A stretch of DNA of 20,365 nt. Source: an uncultured Lachnospiraceae bacterium. Lineage in GTDB: Bacteria; Bacillota; Clostridia; Lachnospirales; Lachnospiraceae. The stretch spans positions 1 to 20,365 of the forward strand of contig CACZOS010000080.1 in NCBI GenBank assembly GCA_902782815.1, in the 5' to 3' direction. Shown here piece after piece: positions 1 through 6,485 of the stretch (position 1 is its first letter; each line of letters begins with the position of its first letter). The notes below the pieces were generated by a model. The model worked only from the letters and a program-made list of their open reading frames with translations, ran no database searches and was not told the DNA's origin. The translations under genes and the position numbers were made by a program.

Positions 1-2
1 GG

Positions 3-275
3 GAAGATGGAAAGCTGAATCTCAGTATCCGGGAGAAAGCACACCTGCAGATGGATATCGATTCAGCCTTCATTATGGAGAAGCTGGAATTGAACGGAGG
101 ATCTCTGCCCTATCATGATAAATCTTCACCCGCTGATATCAAATCATTCTTCGGAATGAGCAAAAACGAGTTTAAACGGGCCATAGGCCGTTTATACAAA
201 ATGAGAAAGATTCAGATCATGCCGGAGGGAATCCGGAAGATAACCCGGGAAGATAATCAGGAGGACAGAGGATGA
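3..275 (+). CDS. cvfB: CvfB-like S1 RNA-binding protein, C-terminal part (5' end outside window)
   Basis: The reading frame is open from base 3, with no stop before the window edge, so only the last 90 codons are present. An internal ATG at 51 is not the start, because the frame continues in family-like sequence before it (EDGKLNLSIREKAHLQ). The visible part matches the C-terminal winged-helix domain of the YitL/CvfB family: a Gly-Gly-x-Leu-Pro-x-x-Asp-Lys-Ser-Ser-Pro segment, then FGMSKNEFKRAIGRLYK. In known members this domain follows several S1/OB domains, and the protein binds RNA and affects virulence-factor expression in staphylococci. The S1 repeats lie outside the window. Its TGA stop overlaps the next ATG by four bases, suggesting translational coupling to the membrane protease. 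Confidence 0.85.
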   Translation, partial: EDGKLNLSIREKAHLQMDIDSAFIMEKLELNGGSLPYHDKSSPADIKSFFGMSKNEFKRAIGRLYKMRKIQIMPEGIRKITREDNQEDRG

Positions 276-1315
276 AAACTTACCGTCCCGACAGTTTGAA
301 TCAGGTTTGGCTGGGTTTTGTACTCATCCATATCGTGGGGTCTACGGTTCTTGTGACGGCCATGGGGTATTCCATGGGGATAATCCTTATAAACAGCTTA
401 CTGTGGGGATATATTGCCTATGAAAACCGTAAAGAGAAGGCAGGGATATTTCTTTCGGCCCTGGGATGGTCCTTAAGTCTGTTCCTGCTCTCCCGGATGC
501 CATTTGCCTACCGGACTGCCTTTATGATGAATATGGTTCTTTTCTGCTTTCTGCTGTTTATCTATTTCGGTAAGATCAGATGGATCAGGCAAAGGACCTG
601 TATAGGGATGATCGGAGGAAGGGATGTCTTGTATATCTTTGCCTTTACGATCCTCTTCCTGGTCATGGCCGAGTTCATCAATGCGGTTTCCATGCTGGTT
701 TTTCATAACTATGTGGCAGATTCTCTGGCATCTATCCGTCAGAATCTCTGGGCGGGAATTCTTGTCTTTGCCGCTGCACCGGCAGCCGTGGAGGAGATCC
801 TTTTCCGGGGATATCTGTTTGAGAGGCTGGGAAACGGATGGAAGGCGGTTTTAATCTCCTCCCTGCTTTTTGCCCTGGGACATATGAATTTCAATCAGAT
901 GTGCTACGCCTTTACCATGGGTTTTCTGTTTGCGGCAGTGTTCCGTTTTACGGGAAATCTCAGCTATACCATGGTCATTCATTTTTTATTCAACCTGTAT
1001 TCCGTCATGATGTCTGCCTTCGCGGAAAGTACTTTTGCAGGATGGATTTCTGATATTCATATTTTTGAATATCATCCTTTTTATGCTACTTTCCAGGGAG
1101 TCAGCGGATCGGCCTTCGGCGTAGCCTTGGCTGTGGGCTGCTTTTTCTTCCTTCTTGCCCTGTGTATGACCCTCCTCCTCCTGTTCCGTCTGAGGAAGAA
1201 AAAGGGAAAAGAAGCAGAAAAAACAGGAATCGAACCGGATTGGAGGCCGGGAATATCTTTTTTCGCCGGTGCTGCTTTATGCCTGATCATCGCCATAACG
1301 CAGGAAATCCTGTGA
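272..1315 (+). CDS. CPBP-family intramembrane metalloprotease (CAAX protease/Abi family)
   Basis: A 347-residue, very hydrophobic protein with about eight membrane segments. The family signature is clear: motif 1 is E174-E175-x-x-x-R179 (AAVEEILFRG), motif 2 contains H204 (ALGHMNF), and the last motif is H237-x-x-x-N241. These Glu and His residues are the catalytic set of the CPBP/Rce1-type glutamate intramembrane proteases. Family members process prenylated proteins in eukaryotes; in bacteria they are linked to bacteriocin self-immunity and membrane-protein processing. The substrate here is unknown. The start overlaps the cvfB-like stop (ATGA). The C-terminus ends in a basic KKK-rich stretch followed by a last hydrophobic segment. 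The stop codon lies inside the stem of the following terminator. Confidence 0.9.
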   Translation: MKTYRPDSLNQVWLGFVLIHIVGSTVLVTAMGYSMGIILINSLLWGYIAYENRKEKAGIFLSALGWSLSLFLLSRMPFAYRTAFMMNMVLFCFLLFIYFGKIRWIRQRTCIGMIGGRDVLYIFAFTILFLVMAEFINAVSMLVFHNYVADSLASIRQNLWAGILVFAAAPAAVEEILFRGYLFERLGNGWKAVLISSLLFALGHMNFNQMCYAFTMGFLFAAVFRFTGNLSYTMVIHFLFNLYSVMMSAFAESTFAGWISDIHIFEYHPFYATFQGVSGSAFGVALAVGCFFFLLALCMTLLLLFRLRKKKGKEAEKTGIEPDWRPGISFFAGAALCLIIAITQEIL

Positions 1316-1335
1316 CATGTGTCACAGGATTTCTT
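1302..1335. terminator. Bidirectional intrinsic terminator between protease and AraC genes
   Basis: A perfect 13-base inverted repeat (GAAATCCTGTGAC, positions 1304-1316) and its complement (1321-1333) flank the loop ATGT, extendable by one G-U and one A-T pair. It separates two convergent genes and contains the stop codon of the upstream one. It has only short T-tracts on either side, so efficiency is uncertain. Confidence 0.75.
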
Positions 1336-1337
1336 CG

Positions 1338-2171
1338 TTATGGTCTGTGTTTAGTGATACGCCTGTATTCATTTGGTGTCATGTAAGTGTGCTTCTTAAA
1401 GGACTGTGAAAAGTATGACTGGGAGGAAAAACCTATCCTTTTCGCAATCTCGGCAATGGAATAATCCGTTGTTTCCAGCAGCAGCTTGCTCTCATCGATC
1501 TTCTTTTCATTCAGATAGTTGATGGGTGAATAGCCATAGTTATTGGTAAAGGAATGAACCATGTAATATTTGTTCATGTTGCTGATCTCCGCGAGGAGGT
1601 CCAGAGTTATATTTTCCCGGTAATGCTTATCGATGTAATCCCGGATGATCTCACAATCCCTGTTGGCCTTCTCCTTGACGGTTATCCTGTAGCTGAGCCC
1701 ATAGATCCGGTTAAGCTGGATAAAGAGAAGATGGAGAAAAGAACTGCTGGCATATTTATAGTTGTTCTGTTCCTGTCTCACCTCCCGGACAATCTTGTCC
1801 ATAAAATAAAGGCTGTCCTTATCCGTCACGGTATAATGTCTGATCAATTCGGCATCCCCTGTTTCCGTCAGGAATTCTATGCCGTTTATTCCGACGACAA
1901 CGAAATGCAAAGGCTCCCCTGCCGGTTCGATGGTACAGTTAAAATCAGCCTGGTTAAAAAGAAACAGTTCATTTTTATCCAGATTATATTCGAGATCATT
2001 CAGGCGGATACGGCCATTTCCCGAGTAGACAAAAAGTACCTTGGGGTAGGTATGGCCCCTGAGAAAATTTTGGATGGGATTATCACATTCATAAATATTT
2101 ATATGGGTGATCGCCAGGAGATTCTTCCAATTAAGGGAAAGGGATTGGAAGTTGTAATGTGTCTGTTTCAT
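1338..2171 (-). CDS. AraC-family transcriptional regulator
   Basis: A 277-residue protein on the minus strand. Residues about 20-100 look like the AraC N-terminal cupin fold (FVYSGNGRIRLNDLEYNL, then ELFLFNQAD), which normally binds a sugar or other small ligand. Residues about 175-275 hold the two helix-turn-helix motifs of the AraC DNA-binding domain, including the second-helix signature IAEIAKRIGFSSQSYFSQSF and the closing MTPNEYRR. It is transcribed away from the nucleotidyltransferase gene. A good promoter lies at 2220-2248, and CTTGAA repeats lie in the shared gap, so it may regulate itself and that neighbour. The ligand is unknown. Confidence 0.9.
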   Translation of the reverse strand: MKQTHYNFQSLSLNWKNLLAITHINIYECDNPIQNFLRGHTYPKVLFVYSGNGRIRLNDLEYNLDKNELFLFNQADFNCTIEPAGEPLHFVVVGINGIEFLTETGDAELIRHYTVTDKDSLYFMDKIVREVRQEQNNYKYASSSFLHLLFIQLNRIYGLSYRITVKEKANRDCEIIRDYIDKHYRENITLDLLAEISNMNKYYMVHSFTNNYGYSPINYLNEKKIDESKLLLETTDYSIAEIAKRIGFSSQSYFSQSFKKHTYMTPNEYRRITKHRP

Positions 2172-2195
2172 AGGCCCTACCTTTTATTTCCTTGG

Positions 2196-2329
2196 TGCTT
2201 GAATTAATTATGATAAACAATTTTACTAAAAATTTACATTATTTTCAAGCATTAATTATTACCTTTACTATGTTAAAATAACCATTTTATCCGGATCATA
2301 AACAGCAGACTTGAAAGATCAGACTTGAA
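2196..2329. repeat. Four CTTGAA motifs in the araC/nucleotidyltransferase intergenic region
   Basis: The core CTTGAA occurs at 2198-2203 (+), 2244-2249 (-), 2310-2315 (+) and 2324-2329 (+). The first two form an inverted pair TGCTTGAA/TTCAAGCA, and each is followed by TTAATTA. The last two are a 10-base direct repeat CAGACTTGAA with a 14-base period. One copy overlaps the araC -35 and another the -35 candidate of the nucleotidyltransferase gene. This looks like an operator set for the divergent AraC regulator, which is an inference from position and repetition. Confidence 0.5.
2220..2248 (-). promoter_or_regulatory. Sigma-A-type promoter of the first AraC gene
   Basis: On the minus strand: -35 TTGAAA (plus-strand 2243-2248), a 17-base spacer, and -10 TAAAAT (plus-strand 2220-2225). 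The transcript would begin about 40 bases before the ATG at 2171. The -35 overlaps one copy of the CTTGAA motif (2244-2249, reverse orientation). Confidence 0.65.
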
Positions 2330-2353
2330 GTTCCCGGCTTTTTATGATAATAG
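2325..2353 (+). promoter_or_regulatory. Candidate promoter of the nucleotidyltransferase gene
   Basis: -35 TTGAAG (2325-2330), 17-base spacer, weak -10 TAATAG (2348-2353) preceded by TGA (extended -10). The -35 lies inside the second CAGACTTGAA repeat. An alternative extended -10, TGTTAAAAT at 2271-2279, lacks a clear -35. Which of the two is used cannot be decided from sequence. Confidence 0.4.
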
Positions 2354-2399
2354 ATTATTAGCAGAATTGTTGAAAGTTTTAGAAAGAAGGAAAGACAGT

Positions 2400-3323
2400 A
2401 TGAAAAAACCGATTTTAGTAGTGCTTGCCGCCGGAATGGGGAGCAGATATGGCGGATTAAAACAGATGGATCCCGTGGATGACCACAGGCATACCATCCT
2501 GGATTTTTCCGTGTACGATGCCATGAAGGCAGGATTTAAAAAAGTAGTGTTTATCATAAAACACGCTATTGAGGATGACTTCAAGGAGATGGTGGGAAAA
2601 AGGATTGAACCCTACATGGAAGTGGAGTATGTGTATCAGGAACTGGACCGGATTCCGGAACCTTTCCGGGTTCCTGAAGGAAGGGAGAAACCCTTCGGTA
2701 CAGGTCATGCCCTGCTCTGCGCCAAAGAAGTCATTGATGCCCCCTTTGCCGTGATCAATGCCGATGATTTTTACGGGAGGGAGGCTTTCGAAAAACTATA
2801 TGCCTATCTTACCAGTCATGAAGATGATACCCTTTACCGTTATAACATGGTGGGTTTCCACATTGAAAACACGGTAACGGAGAACGGACACGTTTCAAGA
2901 GGAGTCTGCCAGGTGGATGAGAATCATTATCTGACTGAGATCACGGAGAGGACCCGCATTGAGAAAAAGGGTTATGGCGCCGCCTATACCCTTGATGAAG
3001 GGAAGACCTGGTTCGCTGTTCCCGACGGGACTCCTGTCTCCATGAACTGCTGGGGATTTACCCCGTCCTTCATGGATGAATTGGAAAGCAGATTTCCCGC
3101 CTTTCTTGAGAAAAACCTGGATGTGAATCCGCTGAAATGCGAATACTTTCTGCCCGGTGTTGTCTCAGACCTTTTGGAGGAGGGAAAGGCCACGGTGGAG
3201 GTGACCGAAACCTCCGGCAAATGGTATGGGGTGACCTACAAGGAGGACAAGCAGGTTGTCATGGATGCCATCAGGGCGATGAAGGAGGAGGGAATATATC
3301 CGGATTCCCTGTGGAGTAAGTAA
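2400..3323 (+). CDS. NTP-transferase family sugar-nucleotidyltransferase-like protein
   Basis: A 307-residue protein starting at the ATG at 2400, which has a good AGAAGG site nine bases upstream (2385-2390). An in-frame start at 2325 lies in the promoter region and has no ribosome binding site. The N-terminus carries the nucleotide-binding glycine-rich loop VVLAAGMGSRYGGLKQ (residues 7-22), typical of enzymes that join a sugar phosphate to a nucleoside triphosphate. The metal-binding acidic site is probably D122-D123 in INADDFYG. A GTGHAL motif near residue 100 fits nucleobase binding. Its substrate cannot be named; members are usually annotated only as nucleotidyltransferase or NDP-sugar synthase. 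It stands alone between two terminator-bounded AraC genes. Confidence 0.85.
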   Translation: MKKPILVVLAAGMGSRYGGLKQMDPVDDHRHTILDFSVYDAMKAGFKKVVFIIKHAIEDDFKEMVGKRIEPYMEVEYVYQELDRIPEPFRVPEGREKPFGTGHALLCAKEVIDAPFAVINADDFYGREAFEKLYAYLTSHEDDTLYRYNMVGFHIENTVTENGHVSRGVCQVDENHYLTEITERTRIEKKGYGAAYTLDEGKTWFAVPDGTPVSMNCWGFTPSFMDELESRFPAFLEKNLDVNPLKCEYFLPGVVSDLLEEGKATVEVTETSGKWYGVTYKEDKQVVMDAIRAMKEEGIYPDSLWSK

Positions 3324-3341
3324 ACAATTATTTGATCAAAA

Positions 3342-3375
3342 AAAGAGGGCTGTCACTGCTGTGACGGTCCTCTTT
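3342..3375. terminator. Bidirectional intrinsic terminator
   Basis: A 15-base-pair stem (AAAGAGGGCTGTCAC at 3342-3356 with GTGACGGTCCTCTTT at 3361-3375, two G-U pairs) around the loop TGCT. A-rich sequence lies on the left, giving a U-tract for the minus strand, and CTCTTT on the right. It separates the convergent nucleotidyltransferase and second AraC genes. Confidence 0.8.
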
Positions 3376-3379
3376 CAGT

Positions 3380-4309
3380 TTATTCGGGATGAATGTGCCG
3401 GTAAACCGGATCATTTCCGGCTGCTTTAATGGAATTTTTGTATTCGGAAGGGGTCATCCCCGTATACTTTTTAAACTGTTTGGAAAAATACTGGACAGAG
3501 GAATAACCCAGAGCCTGGGCAGTGTCGGTCAGATTCATCTCCTTATCGCGGATATAATCCCTGGCAACACTGATCCGCATCCGGCAGAAGTATTCGATTG
3601 CTCCCATATCCGCCTGCTTGCGGAAGATCCGCTGGAGGTGGGAGCGGCCTATGGATAGATCCTGGCATACTTTCTCGATCTTCAGATGCTCGGTGATGTG
3701 ATCCATATAGTAATTGGTTATCCGCTCAAACATCAGGATATCCCTCTTCAGGGAGTCGGAATCATAGATGGGCACCTCCAGCCTGCTTTCCTGCAACTGG
3801 CGGCGGATCAGGGCAATAAAAAGGGATTTCATCCATAGGGTGATCAGCTGCTCGCCCCCGAATGGCTGATTGTATTTTCTCTCAAGATAATATCGGGAGG
3901 ATCCGTCAACCCGTGAGGTAAAACAGAGGCTGCTCTCTCTGGCGATGGATTCCATAAGGCTTTTCAGGTATTTATCGCAAAGCTGGTCCCGGTTGGCAAG
4001 GAGGTCAAGGTTGGCGTCATTACAATAGAATCCCATGGTGAAAACCCTGGCGGGCACGTCGCCCAATGAACGGAAAGAATAGTTCTCATCCGGTGCCTGG
4101 AGGTAGAGATGATCCCTGGCCAGTTCGGCAGCTTCTTCTTTTTTGCCGGGATGTGAGAGTTCGAATATCCCTTCCTCCACAAAAAAGAGGGTCCAGTAAT
4201 CATGGTATTCGCTCTTGAAGATGAAATCGCTTCTGTACTCAAAATGATGAACGGAAGTGATCCCCTCTATATTAAACTCTTCCCTCGTCCTGATGGTCGA
4301 ATCAGCCAT
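3380..4309 (-). CDS. AraC-family transcriptional regulator
   Basis: A 309-residue minus-strand protein. The N-terminal half (about residues 20-120) is a cupin-like ligand-sensing domain (YWTLFFVEEGIFELSH). The C-terminal 100 residues form the paired helix-turn-helix unit: first motif around LKIEKVCQDLSIGRSHLQRIF, second around LTDTAQALGYSSVQYFSKQF, then the diagnostic MTPSEYKNS. The start ATG has AAAGGGG just upstream. It is transcribed divergently from the signalling island, and the two promoters lie back to back 13 bases apart. It is therefore a plausible regulator of the island's first operon, though no operator has been shown. It is clearly distinct in sequence from the AraC protein at 1338-2171. 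Confidence 0.9.
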   Translation of the reverse strand: MADSTIRTREEFNIEGITSVHHFEYRSDFIFKSEYHDYWTLFFVEEGIFELSHPGKKEEAAELARDHLYLQAPDENYSFRSLGDVPARVFTMGFYCNDANLDLLANRDQLCDKYLKSLMESIARESSLCFTSRVDGSSRYYLERKYNQPFGGEQLITLWMKSLFIALIRRQLQESRLEVPIYDSDSLKRDILMFERITNYYMDHITEHLKIEKVCQDLSIGRSHLQRIFRKQADMGAIEYFCRMRISVARDYIRDKEMNLTDTAQALGYSSVQYFSKQFKKYTGMTPSEYKNSIKAAGNDPVYRHIHPE

Positions 4310-4356
4310 GTTTCCCCTTTAAATCCTCCGGAAATACGTATCGGTAACCCACTTTT

Positions 4357-4385
4357 ATTTTAGTATATAAACAGGTAAAAATCAA
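4357..4385 (-). promoter_or_regulatory. Sigma-A-type promoter of the second AraC gene
   Basis: On the minus strand: -35 TTGATT (plus-strand 4380-4385), a 17-base spacer, and -10 TAAAAT (plus-strand 4357-4362), about 48 bases before the ATG. The -10 and spacing match those of the other AraC gene. Confidence 0.6.
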
Positions 4386-4398
4386 TAAAGGCTTCTCT

Positions 4399-4426
4399 TT
4401 GAGAAATGGGTACAGTCTGCTATAAT
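4399..4426 (+). promoter_or_regulatory. Strong promoter of the signalling-island first operon
   Basis: -35 TTGAGA (4399-4404), 16-base spacer, and a perfect -10 TATAAT (4421-4426) with the TG extension (TGCTATAAT). Transcription should start near 4433. The leader then contains a small hairpin TCCCT-TTG-AGGGA (4441-4453) followed by five T residues, which is probably too weak to terminate. The site lies 13 bases from the divergent AraC promoter. Confidence 0.75.
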
Positions 4427-4474
4427 AGATGAAGAGCATTTCCCTTTGAGGGATTTTTCCGAAGGAGTTTTGTG

Positions 4475-5044
4475 ATGATTATCTTAACCAAAGCCAGTGT
4501 TATACTGTGCGGATTATTCCTGGCAGCTTCCGTCTTCCAGTGGGTGGAAGACCGGGCTATAAGGCTGCGCCGGCAATATATTCTGACTTCCGCGGTCCGG
4601 ATCACGGAGCAGGAGAGACTGAAGGCACAGCGGCAGCGTATGCTGGAGCAAAGGGAGGAAGAACTTCAGAGACAAAGAGTGTTTTATCTTGATGTGAAGA
4701 TTACCCACGGGTCTGCCTTCGGAGGATTCAGTGCCGTGAATAATGACGGCAGGAGGAAGAAGGGCATTATCCCTCTGGATCATATCCTTCTATTCGGACG
4801 TCATCCCTCGGGGAAAGAATTCACATACTATATAGAGGATCAGAATATTGAGATCTGTGCCACTGATTCCCCGGATGAGCTTCTGATCAGATCCACCGGG
4901 AACTGGTTTGAAATAAGGCAGTACGGCATGGGGAGAGATGAAGGGATTCTGGTCCGCAGCGCGGTGATCAGGAAAGATATCCTCTACTACCTGATTCTGG
5001 AATCCAAACATGAGATATCCGTCAAGGCAGTAAAAAATTGTTAG
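4475..5044 (+). CDS. Membrane-anchored coiled-coil protein with degenerate FHA-like domain
   Basis: The ATG at 4475 is preferred over the adjacent GTG at 4472, because GAAGGAG (4461-4467) then sits seven bases upstream instead of four. The 189-residue product has one N-terminal membrane helix (about residues 3-21), then a basic, Gln/Arg/Glu-rich coiled coil (about 40-70), then a beta-rich domain. The order is the same as in the FHA protein at 10188. The beta domain opens with LLFGRHPSG, recalling the FHA GR motif, but lacks the Ser-x-x-His and Asn residues that bind phosphothreonine. I call it a possible degenerate FHA fold, which is inference. It leads an operon with the GTPase gene 13 bases downstream, suggesting a membrane scaffold role. 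Confidence 0.7.
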   Translation: MIILTKASVILCGLFLAASVFQWVEDRAIRLRRQYILTSAVRITEQERLKAQRQRMLEQREEELQRQRVFYLDVKITHGSAFGGFSAVNNDGRRKKGIIPLDHILLFGRHPSGKEFTYYIEDQNIEICATDSPDELLIRSTGNWFEIRQYGMGRDEGILVRSAVIRKDILYYLILESKHEISVKAVKNC

Positions 5045-5057
5045 GCAGGACCGTGAG

Positions 5058-6485
5058 ATGAAGGATAAAAATGTTTTGATCAAGAAAAAATGTCCCTACT
5101 GTTTTCTTCAGATTTCCAATGAGGATACCGGATTTCTGCTGAAGACCGACGGGGCCAGATTCATTTCCCCGGCCCTGAATGATGTGGCCACTCCCAAGAG
5201 AGATATCCCCTACGTCCAGTTCTGGAATGCCATGGGCATTCCGGAGGAGCAGCTTGACGCGGAGAGGATGATCATGGATAACCGGATCCTGACGGAGCTC
5301 AATCAGGAACTGAGCGCCGCGGGAAAACCCCTGGCCATGAAGCATTACAATCCGGACAGTTTCGGCTATGTCTTTTCGGCAAGGGAGGGAGCGATCAATC
5401 TCTATTCCAACACCATGATCTGCCCCCATTGCCACAATGCCCTTCCCCAGAATTTTTTTAAATATGACATGCTGATGATAGGCATGGCGGGTAGTGTGGA
5501 TTCCGGCAAAACAGTATACATCAGTTCCCTTATGATGGACGGATATCATGTCCTTCAGAGGGATAATCTTATGGTGAGAAATGCCGCGGGCAATACCAGT
5601 GATCCCTATCTGCTGGAGATGGAAAAGAACGCGGATATGCTTTTCAGGCAGGGAATCTGCCCGGGAGCAACCAGCAAGGCCTTTCGCAAACCGGTATTCA
5701 TGGAGATGAGTTACCGGCTTGAGGACAGGGTATTCCCCCTGATCGTGGCGGTGTACGATGTGGCGGGAGAGCTGATCCGGGAGAATACCGGAGCCGGGAG
5801 GACCGGGTTTGCCAGGTATATGGACGGCTTTATCTGTATGGTGGATCCGGCTCAGATGCATCTGGAGCACGCCGTTTTGTCCCGCACCATGCCTGATGAA
5901 GCCCAGGTTCTGTCCAAACTCAGGCTTTTGTCCAAGGAGGAACAGATCTCCTATCAGATGATGAGCAACCGTAACGATAAGCAGATCATGGATCCCAATG
6001 ATTTTATGAATGATTCCTATCATCATGAGGATTATATTCTGGAGCGCAAGGCGGAGATGATCATGGACTCCCTGAGGAGCGGATTGGGCGAGGCCCTTCT
6101 GCACCGGAAATACATGGCCCTGACCCTGGGAAAGAGCGATAAGCTTGAGGGGGTGGGCGAGATCCATTCCTATCCTGCCAGTCATCTTCTGTTCGAGAGG
6201 GAGGCTGTCTCCCACGGCTTTTTTAATATGGATCATCATTTCCTGCGCCAGGATCTGCTGGCGGAGATCTTTGACCAAAAGGTTTTTCGTCTCCGGAGGA
6301 ATCTGGAGGACTATAAGGCCAGCAGCCTCTTCATGGTTTCAGCTCTGGGCTGCGAGACTGAGGTGATCAGGGACGGTGCTCAGGAAGTGGTTAAGACGGT
6401 AGGTAAAGTTAATCCCATCAGAGTGGAAGAACCACTGCTGTGGATTGTCATGAAATATATGCAGGAAAGAGGTTGGCTGGATTGA
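5058..6485 (+). CDS. Zinc-ribbon P-loop GTPase, double-GTPase (DO-GTPase)-like
   Basis: A 475-residue protein. Two CxxC pairs, C12-x-x-C15 and C122-x-x-C125, could bind one zinc in a split ribbon. The Walker A/G1 loop follows at G145-SVDS-G150-K151-T152, with a G3-like D234-V-A-G237 later. A Walker A loop directly after a CPHC ribbon, plus a large helical region (about 280-340) inserted in the GTPase fold, is what I recall of the double-GTPase families described by comparative genomics in bacterial conflict systems. The assignment rests on these motifs and on the next gene, which looks like the GTPase-associated protein 1 (GAP1) partner. It is probably cytoplasmic, recruited to the membrane by its neighbours. 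The nucleotide and target are unknown; no clear G4 NKxD was recognised. Confidence 0.75.
   Translation: MKDKNVLIKKKCPYCFLQISNEDTGFLLKTDGARFISPALNDVATPKRDIPYVQFWNAMGIPEEQLDAERMIMDNRILTELNQELSAAGKPLAMKHYNPDSFGYVFSAREGAINLYSNTMICPHCHNALPQNFFKYDMLMIGMAGSVDSGKTVYISSLMMDGYHVLQRDNLMVRNAAGNTSDPYLLEMEKNADMLFRQGICPGATSKAFRKPVFMEMSYRLEDRVFPLIVAVYDVAGELIRENTGAGRTGFARYMDGFICMVDPAQMHLEHAVLSRTMPDEAQVLSKLRLLSKEEQISYQMMSNRNDKQIMDPNDFMNDSYHHEDYILERKAEMIMDSLRSGLGEALLHRKYMALTLGKSDKLEGVGEIHSYPASHLLFEREAVSHGFFNMDHHFLRQDLLAEIFDQKVFRLRRNLEDYKASSLFMVSALGCETEVIRDGAQEVVKTVGKVNPIRVEEPLLWIVMKYMQERGWLD

Noticed and set aside
1554..2207. A 217-codon plus-strand open frame opposite the first AraC gene
   Set aside because: The minus strand encodes clear AraC helix-turn-helix motifs with a matching promoter; this frame shows none.
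2325..2399. N-terminal extension of the nucleotidyltransferase from 2325
   Set aside because: That stretch carries the promoter and direct repeat, has no ribosome binding site, and family proteins begin just before the glycine-rich loop.
4441..4458. TCCCT-TTG-AGGGA hairpin plus T5 as a transcription attenuator
   Set aside because: A 5-base-pair stem with a 3-base loop is too weak to call; recorded only in the promoter entry.
5022..6278. A 418-codon minus-strand open frame opposite the GTPase gene
   Set aside because: Rich in His, Gly and Ile without recognisable motifs; the plus-strand frame has zinc-ribbon and P-loop motifs and coupled neighbours.
6440..6484. GTG 6440 as the start of the GAP1-like gene
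   Set aside because: It would overlap the GTPase gene by 46 bases, whereas TTG 6482 has a properly placed ribosome binding site and a TTGA stop-start overlap. Not excluded.
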